Shown here in pieces: positions 35,572-43,996 of a stretch of DNA of 64,000 nt. The stretch is from an uncultured bacterium. Its GTDB lineage: Bacteria > Bacteroidota > Bacteroidia > Bacteroidales > Muribaculaceae. The DNA is taken from positions 1-64,000 of the forward strand of contig CAJMMT010000012.1 of assembly GCA_905214715.1 (NCBI GenBank), written 5' to 3'. The stretch's first letter is position 1, and the number at the start of each line of letters is the position of its first letter. A program made the position numbers and the translations under genes. The notes beneath the pieces are model-generated. The model did not search any database. It had not been told where the DNA came from and saw only the letters and a list, made by a program, of their open reading frames with translations.

Positions 35572-36158
35572 AGTGTGATAATCTCCTGATGCAATGCCCC
35601 CGGAGTTCCGGATGGATATATGCGTCTTAATCCTTCCTTTGGCTCTTTGTCGCCTTCTTTTACTCTTATCCTTACCATTCTCCAGAATTTGGGCAGCAAT
35701 GATAAGGGACTGAGAGTTACCTTGATCTTACCCGATGATGATATAAGCAATGCTTTTCCATCGTTGCTCATGGTTACATGGCATTTCCCCGGGGTATCGA
35801 GAATGTCTCTGTGGCGTCGTGTATACTGGTGAAGTTCAAAAATCCGTTTTTCGGCTTCGGGTGAGAGCCAGCCCAATAGATCCCCGGTTTTAAGATTGCA
35901 GTCAAAGGCCTCGAGTACTTTAATGTCGTAACGATCTCCGCGACTGCCGGGTGTACGCCATATCAGGACTCTGACATCTTCTCCAGGATATTCCCAGATA
36001 CCCTCTATTTCATCGGTAGCAGTGGTATCTATCATTTCCATAGCCCGTTCAAGAGGAGGTATATTCCGTGACAGCGGATTGTCGGTGCCGGTGGAATGTA
36101 CCGGCATCGACAATCCGTATGTCAGGAGTGCTGTCAGTATGGCGAATCCTAATTTCAT
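35568..36158 (-). CDS. Secreted protein of unknown function
   Basis: This 196-residue protein has a signal peptide (MKLGFAILTALLTYGLSMPVHS). A conserved-looking core reads IEGIWEYPGEDVRVLIWRTPGSRGDRYDIKVLEAFDCNLKTGDLLGWL, followed by a beta-rich half with CHVTMSNDGKALLISSSGKIKVTLSPLSLLPKFWRMVRIRV. That resembles lipocalin-like or DUF-type 'IxGxW' domains. I recognise no named family. It is second in the operon, 6 bp after the DUF3078-like gene and overlapping the next start (ATGA). Confidence 0.55.
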   Translation of the reverse strand: MKLGFAILTALLTYGLSMPVHSTGTDNPLSRNIPPLERAMEMIDTTATDEIEGIWEYPGEDVRVLIWRTPGSRGDRYDIKVLEAFDCNLKTGDLLGWLSPEAEKRIFELHQYTRRHRDILDTPGKCHVTMSNDGKALLISSSGKIKVTLSPLSLLPKFWRMVRIRVKEGDKEPKEGLRRIYPSGTPGALHQEIITL

Positions 36159-36164
36159 CAGGAA

Positions 36165-37694
36165 TCAGGGTTTTGTCGAGAATGTATATGTAAGGCCGAA
36201 ACTCAGAATCTCTTTAAGCATCCAGTGCTTCCAGCGGCTTCCGGTAAGCTCTGACGATCCGTCGTATCTGAGATGGGCATAGAGCTGAGTGGACAGGAAT
36301 CTGTTTATCGTGAAGTTCCAGGTAGTTTCCAGATCGCTTTGGAAGTATTTGTAGTCTGTAAATGCGAAGAGCCGTGTGCGGCATGATATGTCTGAAGTTA
36401 CGTTCCATTCCAGATTTACTTCGGCATTCGTACCTATCTCGCTGTGTGCCCGATGCCCTTTTTCAATATTGAAACGGGTCTCGTCTATCTTGGAGTCGAT
36501 ACATGTTTTCAGATTGTAGGAGAGAGGTGAAATCGATACGCCTATCTTCAGGGTTTTGTATTTGTTGGCATAGCTGTAGCTCATACCGATACCCATATTG
36601 AGTTCTCCCGGTGATAGGAACGATGCCACGCGGGTGTCGGAATTAGCTTCGTAGTTGCGTAGCAACTGGGTCTTGAACAGCAGGTTGTATGACCAGAAGA
36701 AATCATGGAACGCTTTTATACCTGCCTTGAGGTTCCATTGCAGAAGGTCTTCCGAAATGGAATACTTATGGTAGGATTCCGGAGGAGTGGAATTTATGCC
36801 GAGTTTGTAGCTCACAGTAGACTGGAACATCATATTGGGATGATATACTGTGTTCAGCTGAACATCCCACAATCCGCTGAGGAGCAATGCAAGGTAATCG
36901 TTGCCACCCTGATACCAGTTTGACGATACGTATGCCTGTGAAAATTGTATTCCGGCCATGGCGTTGTGTAGCCAATGCACTTTGCGTAATTTTGCTGTCG
37001 CTAAATGAGTCTCTTCTTCCGATACCTCGGGCAGGTCAAGGCTTTTTATGAAGGCACCGAACGAATGGTCTTCTTCCGGCAAACGCGGTGGTACAGGTAA
37101 ATTCCAATATGCGTAATCTATGGTATTGGGTGCCTCTACCATAAGGGAGTACATTAGATTCTGGGCTACGCGGTCTCCTATCAGAGCCTCCCGCAGCCAG
37201 TCGGGAATCCAGCCCGGTTTCAGAATCGGAAGCTCTTCCCGCTGTCGGGAGGCCAGCTTACGTTCCAGTTTCTGCGTATACAATGCTTCACGATAGTCAT
37301 CGGTCAGCTTGCGGGTGGCGGTGTCGAGAAACTCTTTGCGTTCCTGAGGTGTCATGAGATCGTAGAAAGCGGCGAAGTCTTCCTCTTCCTGCAATGTCCT
37401 GTCGATTTCGGCGTTTGCTCGTTGTCTCATCTCGGCTATCATCTCTTCTTCGCTTTCAAAGTATTCCATCCCATCGGAATATTGCCAGTTTTCATTGCTG
37501 AGCACCGTGGGGGGAAGATTGAAATTGACCGGAGGAATTTCTCTGTATCCTGAAAATATCCATGGTCCGGCAAAGAAGTCATAGTCCGTTTTCTCGGCAG
37601 CCCCGGCCCGGGGCATGCCGAGCGAGACGGCTGTAAGGGTCAGAATCGTGCTTAATGTCTTGAAATGTCGAATTCCGGTTATATTCATTTTCAT
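36165..37694 (-). CDS. DUF3078-like outer membrane protein
   Basis: This 509-residue protein has a signal peptide of about 33 residues. A coiled, charged middle region (about 70-180; EEEMIAEMRQRANAEIDRTLQEEEDF) is followed by a beta-barrel with the DUF3078-like block YVSSNWYQGGNDYLALLLSGLWDVQLN and many alternating strands, ending in LTYTFSTKP. The family is predicted to sit in the outer membrane; its function is not established. It is first in a three-gene operon, with a 204-bp heptamer-repeat spacer upstream. Confidence 0.72.
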   Translation of the reverse strand: MKMNITGIRHFKTLSTILTLTAVSLGMPRAGAAEKTDYDFFAGPWIFSGYREIPPVNFNLPPTVLSNENWQYSDGMEYFESEEEMIAEMRQRANAEIDRTLQEEEDFAAFYDLMTPQERKEFLDTATRKLTDDYREALYTQKLERKLASRQREELPILKPGWIPDWLREALIGDRVAQNLMYSLMVEAPNTIDYAYWNLPVPPRLPEEDHSFGAFIKSLDLPEVSEEETHLATAKLRKVHWLHNAMAGIQFSQAYVSSNWYQGGNDYLALLLSGLWDVQLNTVYHPNMMFQSTVSYKLGINSTPPESYHKYSISEDLLQWNLKAGIKAFHDFFWSYNLLFKTQLLRNYEANSDTRVASFLSPGELNMGIGMSYSYANKYKTLKIGVSISPLSYNLKTCIDSKIDETRFNIEKGHRAHSEIGTNAEVNLEWNVTSDISCRTRLFAFTDYKYFQSDLETTWNFTINRFLSTQLYAHLRYDGSSELTGSRWKHWMLKEILSFGLTYTFSTKP

Positions 37695-37699
37695 GTAGA

Positions 37700-37905
37700 T
37701 GTTAGTCTGGAGTAGTTAGTCCGGAGTCATTAGTAGTTAGTCCGGGGGCATTAGTCGTTAGTAATCAGCCCTTAGAGTCCCTATGCTCCTTAAAATCCTT
37801 AAAGACTTTAATGTCATTAGAGACCTAAGGGTCTTCAAGGCCAGCCTCGCTAACGACTAACGACTAATGACTAATGACTAACGACTAATGCCCAATGCCT
37901 AATAA
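37700..37905. repeat. Heptanucleotide repeat region with inverted halves
   Basis: On the right (37850-37905) seven-base units run CTAACGA, CTAACGA, CTAATGA, CTAATGA, CTAACGA, CTAATGC and decay further into the stop region of the protease gene. On the left (37700-37772) units such as TTAGTCC, TTAGTAG and TTAGTCG are the same heptamers inverted, so the two halves can pair. No coding sequence is present. A related spacer lies at 27965-28065. Confidence 0.8.
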
Positions 37906-39509
37906 CTTAACAACTCATCATATTCCGAGGAATTTATAAGCCGTAACGCTTCCTTATATATCGGGTCGTGACGGTTATAGACTTTGAAATATGTGGCGTT
38001 GTCATATATATCGCGTCCTATAAGTCCTTTCAGAATTACCTTGAAGAGAGGTTCGGATACTTTGGCTTCTTCGGCGTTACGTTCTATACCCTCTTTGTCG
38101 GCAAGTTGAAGCAGTTTTTCGATCATTTCGGGCGATACTTCGAAATGATCCACGAAGTAGTCCGCATCCGGATAGTTTTTAAGTATCTCCTTGCGATGGT
38201 CGTCCACGTAAGATATCACATAACGGTTTATGAGTCCTTTTGCAACCACGTTCCGGTAATATTTTGTATTTTCGGTAGTATCGAGGGCCACAAACTTGTC
38301 TGGGGTTATGCCGCCGCCTCCATAGATGGTACGTCCTAATCTCAGGGTCTTGACCTTGAGAGAGTCGGCATGGTGGATGGAGTCGGCATGCATCAGTTCT
38401 CCATTGTTGAAGCGGTCAAGGATATCGCGTTGGTAAGCCTGTTGATTTCCTTTCTCATACGGTTTTTGTATGTCGCGTCCCGAGGGGGTGTAATAATGGG
38501 CTATGGTAAGGCGTATCATAGAGCCGTCGGGGAAGGGGATGGGACGTTGCACGAGGCCTTTGCCGAAGGTGCGGCGTCCTACGACCAGTCCACGGTCCCA
38601 GTCCTGTATGCCTCCCGAGGTTATTTCGGCGGCCGAGGCTGAATACTGGTTTGCCATCACTACAAGCCGGCCGTCGGCGAACAATGGCTTCTTGCCTGAT
38701 GGAAATGCGTTCATGTCGGTGCGTGGCGTTGTACGCCCTTCGGTAAACACGGCCAGACTGCCGGTGGGAAGAAACTCTCCCAAAAGTTCCACCGCTGCCT
38801 GAAGGTATCCGCCGCCATTGTCGGCAAGGTCGAGTATCAGCTGTTCCATACCCTGTTTTTTCAGGTCTGTTATCGCCTTTATGACTTCCGCCGGTGTTTC
38901 GGCTGCGAATTTGTTGAGTCTGATGTATCCTGTTTTCGGATCGGCCATATAAGCGGCGTCTACCGAATAGATTGGTATGTCGTCTCGTGTTATGCGGAAC
39001 TCTATGGTATCGTTCACTCCACCCTGGCGGCGAAGAACGGTTACCTCTACATCCGTACCCTTGGGGCCGCGCAGTTTTTTCATAATCTGAGAGTTCTTCA
39101 TTTTAACGCCGGCTATGGTTGTATCGTTCACGCTTATTATGCGGTCTCCGGCAAGGAGGCCTACGCGCTCGGAAGGTCCCCCGCCCACGGTCTGGATAAC
39201 ATACAGCGTGTCTTGGGTCATGTTGAAAGTGATTCCGATACCGCTGAAATTACCGGCAAGAGGTTCGTTCAGCTCCTTGGTTTCTTCGGCATTGGAATAG
39301 GTGGAGTGCGGGTCGAGTTTCTCAAGCATCCCCTTTATCGCATCCTCTACAAGCTTGTCTTCATTTACAGTGTCGACATATAATTGATTGATAGCGTTCT
39401 CAGCCATATACAGCTTCTGTCCCGGTGTTAATACCAGTCCTTGGCTCCGGCTTTGAAAAATCGCCATTCCTATAGATATTATGGCGATGAATGGTATGAT
39501 CTTTTTCAT
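37899..39509 (-). CDS. S41-family C-terminal processing peptidase
   Basis: This 536-residue exported serine protease has a signal anchor (MKKIIPFIAIISIGMAIFQ), a tail-specific-protease N-terminal region, and a PDZ domain (about 85-165; GIGITF, GPSERVGLLAGDRIISVND). Its S41 core has catalytic Ser in NQYSASAAEI and Lys in RRTFGKGLVQ. The usual DLRGNGGG reads DLADNGGG. It trims or degrades periplasmic and envelope proteins. It is last in the ispF-parE-coaD cluster, 66 bp after coaD. Its end runs into the heptamer repeats. Confidence 0.92.
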   Translation of the reverse strand: MKKIIPFIAIISIGMAIFQSRSQGLVLTPGQKLYMAENAINQLYVDTVNEDKLVEDAIKGMLEKLDPHSTYSNAEETKELNEPLAGNFSGIGITFNMTQDTLYVIQTVGGGPSERVGLLAGDRIISVNDTTIAGVKMKNSQIMKKLRGPKGTDVEVTVLRRQGGVNDTIEFRITRDDIPIYSVDAAYMADPKTGYIRLNKFAAETPAEVIKAITDLKKQGMEQLILDLADNGGGYLQAAVELLGEFLPTGSLAVFTEGRTTPRTDMNAFPSGKKPLFADGRLVVMANQYSASAAEITSGGIQDWDRGLVVGRRTFGKGLVQRPIPFPDGSMIRLTIAHYYTPSGRDIQKPYEKGNQQAYQRDILDRFNNGELMHADSIHHADSLKVKTLRLGRTIYGGGGITPDKFVALDTTENTKYYRNVVAKGLINRYVISYVDDHRKEILKNYPDADYFVDHFEVSPEMIEKLLQLADKEGIERNAEEAKVSEPLFKVILKGLIGRDIYDNATYFKVYNRHDPIYKEALRLINSSEYDELLSY

Positions 39510-39575
39510 TTTATTTCTATTCTTGAATAGGTTACCTGTATGAGTCTGCGGTGTCTGCGAATGGATGCCGCGTCA

Positions 39576-40043
39576 TTACCCCCTCGGGAATATCTCAGGC
39601 AGGAAAGGAGTAACGTCGTATCCGTAATGCTCCAGCTCTCTGACAAGAGAACTGGAGATGAACCCATATTCAGGTCTGGCTGTGAGTAGCAACGTGTCTA
39701 TTCCGGAGATGGCCCTGTTTGCGTCGGCCAGGTTCCTCTCATATTCGAAATCCTTTACGTCGCGCACTCCACGTATCAACACTTTCGCACCTGTTTGCCG
39801 TGCATACTCTACTGTGAGTCCGGAATAGCTTTCGACACGTACTTTGCTGTTGCCTGAATAAAGGCTTCTTATATTCTCTAAACGTTCATCGAGGTCGTCG
39901 GGTTTCCCTTTCTCACTGTTGAAACCTATCGCGATTATAACTTCGTCGAACAGTCCTGCGGCTCGCGCCACAATGTCGGCATGTCCTTTTGTAAAAGGAT
40001 CGAACGACCCCGGATACAGAGCCTTTCTTTTCTGCAATGTCAT
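39576..40043 (-). CDS. coaD: Phosphopantetheine adenylyltransferase
   Basis: This 155-residue enzyme makes dephospho-CoA from 4'-phosphopantetheine and ATP, the fourth step of CoA synthesis. Landmarks are YPGSFDPFTKGH with the TxGH nucleotidyltransferase motif near residues 18-21, IRGVRDVKDFEYE, and EYGFISSSLVRE (the ISSSxVRE motif). Length and motifs are those of the family. Its ATG overlaps the parE stop by 4 bp, so the two are translationally coupled. Confidence 0.97.
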   Translation of the reverse strand: MTLQKRKALYPGSFDPFTKGHADIVARAAGLFDEVIIAIGFNSEKGKPDDLDERLENIRSLYSGNSKVRVESYSGLTVEYARQTGAKVLIRGVRDVKDFEYERNLADANRAISGIDTLLLTARPEYGFISSSLVRELEHYGYDVTPFLPEIFPRG

Positions 40044-42070
40044 ATCTCGCTGTCGTCTTCGGTTATCAGGTTGTCGATTATGAAGTTCTGGCGCTCCATG
40101 GTGTTCTTGCCCATGAAGAATTCCAGTAACTTGTCTACTGTGTCATCCCGTTTGAGTGTTACCTGGTCAAGACGCATGTCGGGACCGATGAAGTCGGCAA
40201 ACTCTACGTCGTTGATTTCTCCAAGACCTTTGAATCGGGTTATCTCGGCATTTTTCCCGAATTGGGCTATCGCAGCTTCGCGTTCTTCATCGGTGTAGCA
40301 ATAATATGTATCTTTCGTTTCTTTGCTATCCTTTTCGCTCTCATATCGCCCGGTTTTCACTTTCCCTTTACGGCTCTTGCGTTTGGTTGCGTTCTTGTCT
40401 CTTACGCGGAAGAGAGGTGTCTGAAGAATGTATACGTGCCCTTTCTTTATCAGATCGGGGAAGAACATCAGGAAAAATGTAATTACAAGCAGTCTGATGT
40501 GCATGCCGTCTACATCGGCATCGGTCGCGATTATGACCTTGTTGTATCTCAGACCCTCGATACCCTCCTCGATATTGAGCGCTGCCTGCAGAAGATTGAA
40601 TTCATCGTTCTTATACACTACCTCCTGAGTCATGCCATAGGAATTGAGCGGCTTTCCCCTGAGTGAGAATACGGCTTGCGTCTCGGCGTTGCGCACTTTG
40701 GTTATGGTCCCCGAGGCGGAGTCTCCCTCGGTTATGAAGATTGCCGATTCCTCTCTAAGGTCTGTTTTGGCCGATGGTTTCAGGGCATCGGAATAATGCA
40801 CCCTGCAATCGCGTAGCTTACGGTTATGGAGCGATACTTTTTTTGCTTTCTCGCGCGCTAACTTGGCTACACCGGCCATGGCCTTGCGCTCTTTCTCAGA
40901 CGATGCTATTTTCTGTAGCATGGCCGTGGCCGTGTCCGGATTGCGGTGCAGATAGTCGTCGAGAGCTTTCTTTATGAAATCTCCTATGAACTTATTGACG
41001 GTTATCGGGCTGTCGGGAGCTATCTCTTTCGATCCGAGTTTTGTCTTGGTCTGGCTTTCGAATACCGGTTCCTGAATTCTCACCGCGACTGCGGCAACCA
41101 TCCCGTTTCTTATATCTGAAAACTCATATCCCTTTCCGGAGAATTCCTTGATGGTGCGCGAAACGTGCTCGCGGAAGGCGCTCAGATGTGTGCCCCCCTG
41201 CGTGGTGTGCTGTCCGTTTACAAATGAGTAGTATTCCTCTCCATATTGCTCGGCGTGGGTAAGTACAACCTCTATGTCGTCGCCTTGCAAATGTATTATC
41301 GGGTAGAGAGGATTGGCTGTCATGTTCTCCTTAAGGAGATCGAGCAATCCATGACGCGATACATATCTTTTCCCATTGTAGAATATCTGTAATCCCGAGT
41401 TCAGATAGGTATAATTGTTTACCATCGTCTCGACAAAATCATTGTTGAAACGATAATCCCTGAATAGCGAGGAGTCCGGTTTGAATACTACAAGTGTGCC
41501 GTTGGGTTCCTTGGTGGGTTCAAGGTCTGTCTGGTTTGTCAGTTCTCCCTTGGTGAAGTCGCATGTAACACATTCGCCATCGCGGAAACTCGACACCTTG
41601 CAGTAAGTCGACAACGCGTTCACCGCCTTAAGACCTACGCCGTTAAGACCCACCGATTTCTTGAAGTTCTTGTCGTCGAACTTGCCACCGGTGTTTATAT
41701 CTGACGCAACATCCTTGACCTTTCCGAGGGGTATGCCGCGTCCATAGTCGCGCACGGTTACTTCTCCATCATCGGTGATGTTGATGTCTATGCGCTTGCC
41801 GGCTCCCATGTTGAACTCGTCTATCGAGTTATCCACAACCTCTTTTATGAGCACATAAATGCCATCCTCCGCGTGGGTCCCGTCGCCGAGTTTGCCTATA
41901 TACATTCCCGGACGGCGCCTTATATGCTCGTTCCAGGAAAGTTTTACAATGGAGTCGTCTGTATAGGTCCCGGCCGAACTGCCGGAACTTTCCGGACTTT
42001 CGTCCGCGACTGTTTCAGCATCTTTGATTTTCGGTTCCTGTGGCAGATCGAATATGTTGGTCTCTTCCAT
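40040..42070 (-). CDS. parE: Type IIA topoisomerase B subunit, probably topoisomerase IV ParE
   Basis: This 676-residue ATPase subunit separates linked daughter chromosomes. It has a GHKL ATPase domain (VKEVVDNSIDEF-like, GRGIPLG, GLNGVGLKAVNALS), a transducer domain, and a TOPRIM domain (FITEGDSASG, ATDADVDGMHIRLL). A basic insert (TKRKSRKGKVKTGRYE) sits before the C-terminal part. A ~45-residue acidic N-terminal extension precedes the ATPase. The Bacteroidota paralogue annotated as gyrB is similar; the short C terminus and this gene context suggest ParE. It shares one base with the ispF stop (TAATG). Confidence 0.9.
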   Translation of the reverse strand: MEETNIFDLPQEPKIKDAETVADESPESSGSSAGTYTDDSIVKLSWNEHIRRRPGMYIGKLGDGTHAEDGIYVLIKEVVDNSIDEFNMGAGKRIDINITDDGEVTVRDYGRGIPLGKVKDVASDINTGGKFDDKNFKKSVGLNGVGLKAVNALSTYCKVSSFRDGECVTCDFTKGELTNQTDLEPTKEPNGTLVVFKPDSSLFRDYRFNNDFVETMVNNYTYLNSGLQIFYNGKRYVSRHGLLDLLKENMTANPLYPIIHLQGDDIEVVLTHAEQYGEEYYSFVNGQHTTQGGTHLSAFREHVSRTIKEFSGKGYEFSDIRNGMVAAVAVRIQEPVFESQTKTKLGSKEIAPDSPITVNKFIGDFIKKALDDYLHRNPDTATAMLQKIASSEKERKAMAGVAKLAREKAKKVSLHNRKLRDCRVHYSDALKPSAKTDLREESAIFITEGDSASGTITKVRNAETQAVFSLRGKPLNSYGMTQEVVYKNDEFNLLQAALNIEEGIEGLRYNKVIIATDADVDGMHIRLLVITFFLMFFPDLIKKGHVYILQTPLFRVRDKNATKRKSRKGKVKTGRYESEKDSKETKDTYYCYTDEEREAAIAQFGKNAEITRFKGLGEINDVEFADFIGPDMRLDQVTLKRDDTVDKLLEFFMGKNTMERQNFIIDNLITEDDSEI

Positions 42071-42564
42071 TATCTATCCTGTTGTTTTGTCATCAACACC
42101 ACGGCCATGGCCGCGATACCTTCTCCACGTCCTGTAAATCCAAGTTTCTCTGTCGTGGTGGCCTTGACGCTTATACGGGCCGGATCTGTGCCGATAACTT
42201 CGGCGATGGTCCGGCGCATTTTCTCGATATGGGGTTTTAGTTTCGGTTCTTCCGCCATTACGGTTATATCGGCGTTGCCGAGTTCCCATCCCATCCCGGA
42301 AGCGAGGGCATTCACGTGGCCAAGCAATTTTTTGCTGTCGATTCCTTTGTATGCCGGGTCGGTATCGGGAAAATGTTTGCCGATGTCTCCCAATGCCAAA
42401 GCGCCGAGTATGGCGTCGCATAAGGCGTGGAGAGCCACGTCCGCATCGCTGTGGCCAAGCAGTCCGCGGTCATGTTCCAGTTTCACTCCGCAAAGCCACA
42501 ATTCGCGTCCTTCGGCAAATTTGTGAACGTCAAATCCTTGCCCGATTCGTATATCCATTTTCAA
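42070..42564 (-). CDS. ispF: 2-C-methyl-D-erythritol 2,4-cyclodiphosphate synthase
   Basis: This 164-residue enzyme of the MEP isoprenoid pathway forms the cyclic diphosphate and releases CMP. The metal-binding GxDVH motif (GQGFDVHKF), LLGHSDADVALHALCDAILGA, the IGKHFPDTDP block and ATTTEKLGFTGRGEGIAA are all present. ATG 42558 is an alternative start. It is first in an operon with parE, coaD and the S41 protease. A -7 box at 42616-42623 is well placed. Confidence 0.97.
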   Translation of the reverse strand: MKMDIRIGQGFDVHKFAEGRELWLCGVKLEHDRGLLGHSDADVALHALCDAILGALALGDIGKHFPDTDPAYKGIDSKKLLGHVNALASGMGWELGNADITVMAEEPKLKPHIEKMRRTIAEVIGTDPARISVKATTTEKLGFTGRGEGIAAMAVVLMTKQQDR

Positions 42565-42615
42565 TGTGTATATGGGGAATATCCGTCTGTATTTAATATG
42601 AACAAACTATAGTTG

Positions 42616-42642
42616 CAAATATAATAAAAAGATGGATTCAAA
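42616..42642 (-). promoter_or_regulatory. ispF: Candidate promoter for ispF-parE-coaD
   Basis: On the minus strand TATATTTG (42616-42623) is a perfect -7 box. TTTG occurs at 42639-42642, but only 15 bases upstream, shorter than the usual 19-20, so the -33 contact is doubtful. Confidence 0.5.
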
Positions 42643-42691
42643 CCTTGTAAACAGGTGTTTTGATTCGTGTCCTTCCTTTCTCTACCAAAAC

Positions 42692-42720
42692 GGTACCGCA
42701 TCCCGGGGGGATACGGTACC
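42692..42720 (-). terminator. Terminator after porV
   Basis: On the minus strand GGTACCG...CGGTACC, with an inner ATCCC/GGGAT pairing, is followed by TTTTGG. It lies about 30 bases after the porV stop and separates the T9SS block from ispF. Confidence 0.7.
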
Positions 42721-42751
42721 ATCTTGATATCAGTTTATTATAATGCCGTAT

Positions 42752-43966
42752 TTATCTGCGTTTGCCCAGAAGGTCTTTAAGTCCGTCCATGTCAAACGAC
42801 AGCGTGAAACGCAATGTCTGGTCAAGGGGGGATGACTGGGCGGTGGCAAGCATGTATGATGCGTCGAGTCTTACTACATTCAGCGAGAATCCGGCTCCGA
42901 AGGCGAAATAGCTGCGTCCTCCCTTGGTGCTGTCTTCATAATTGTATCCTGCGCGTACAAAAAACTGCTGATTGTAGGCGTATTCAGCACCAACTGAAAC
43001 GTTGATTTCTCTCAGTTCCTCCTTAAAACCGCCCGGAGCATCGGTAAATGATTTGAAAATACCGGTGATCGGCGACATGGTGCGCCATTTTTCTTCGGCT
43101 TCGTTATATGCGTCCTGACCCTCTACCGTATCCATATCGTAATCTTTGCGGCGTGGCTTTGTGGGAACAAGAAGCTTGTTCAGGTCAAGTCCTATAGCCA
43201 GCGTGTTGTAGTCTGCCAACGGGAACATGAAGTTGGCGCCGAGACGCAGATTCGTCGGAAGGAATGCATAGTTGGTGCCGTGGTCGTAAGATACTTTAGA
43301 ACCTATGTTGGAAATATTGAAACCCCAGGCGAACTGGCATTCGTTTCTTCCGATCATAGGATAAGTTACATAGTAGCCTGAGATGTCGGCAGCGAATGCT
43401 GATGCCGCTGTATTTGTTTCTCCGGAATAGGCATCCTCATACGACAGGTCTGACAATATATAGCGCAATACTACGCCCATCGAGAATTTTTCGCTCAGTT
43501 TACGTGAGTAACCTATGTCGAACGCGAGTTCGTAAGGATTGATTGTCTGTACGGTTGAAGCTCCGGTATCATCGCTCATGGTTACTTCACCCAGAGAGAA
43601 ATAACGGAATGATGCCGAGAGTGCCTGATTATCCTGTGATCCGAGTTTGTAGTATCCCGATACGTCTGCCAGAAATATGTCGTTGACGATTTTGCGAAGC
43701 CACGGGGTGTAGGAGATGCCTATACCACCCGAGGAATAGGCGAAAGGATATTTCGACGGGTTCCAGAACTGGGAGTTGATGTCAGGGTCGGTGGCGGCGC
43801 CGAGGTTACCCATACCGCTACCGCGGGCATCGGGAGTGATGCTCAATGTCGTGACACCGGTATTCACCGGGTTGAAATCATTGTCCTTTATATCGTTCTC
43901 GGCCATTACGCCGAATGTAACCGTTCCGGCGAGCGCGATGGCTGCTATCAGTCTTTTGTCTGTCAT
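42752..43966 (-). CDS. porV: T9SS outer membrane protein PorV (LptO)
   Basis: This 404-residue FadL-like outer membrane barrel has a signal peptide (about 1-22) and the family opening TLSITPDARGSGMGNLGAATDPDINSQFWNPSKYPFA. Later come GIGISYTPWLRKIVNDIFLADVSGYYKLG and the end FTLSFDMDGLKDLLGKRR. In Porphyromonas PorV carries cargo from the T9SS translocon to the PorU sortase complex (established). It follows a PorU-like gene by 30 bp, the usual porU-porV order. Confidence 0.92.
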   Translation of the reverse strand: MTDKRLIAAIALAGTVTFGVMAENDIKDNDFNPVNTGVTTLSITPDARGSGMGNLGAATDPDINSQFWNPSKYPFAYSSGGIGISYTPWLRKIVNDIFLADVSGYYKLGSQDNQALSASFRYFSLGEVTMSDDTGASTVQTINPYELAFDIGYSRKLSEKFSMGVVLRYILSDLSYEDAYSGETNTAASAFAADISGYYVTYPMIGRNECQFAWGFNISNIGSKVSYDHGTNYAFLPTNLRLGANFMFPLADYNTLAIGLDLNKLLVPTKPRRKDYDMDTVEGQDAYNEAEEKWRTMSPITGIFKSFTDAPGGFKEELREINVSVGAEYAYNQQFFVRAGYNYEDSTKGGRSYFAFGAGFSLNVVRLDASYMLATAQSSPLDQTLRFTLSFDMDGLKDLLGKRR

Positions 43967-43996
43967 TTTAGGTCAATCTTTAGATGGCGCTACTTA

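Noticed and set aside
37850..37905. Regular short repeats that could suggest a CRISPR array
   Set aside because: The period is 7 bases with no spacers, and there are no cas genes in the window.
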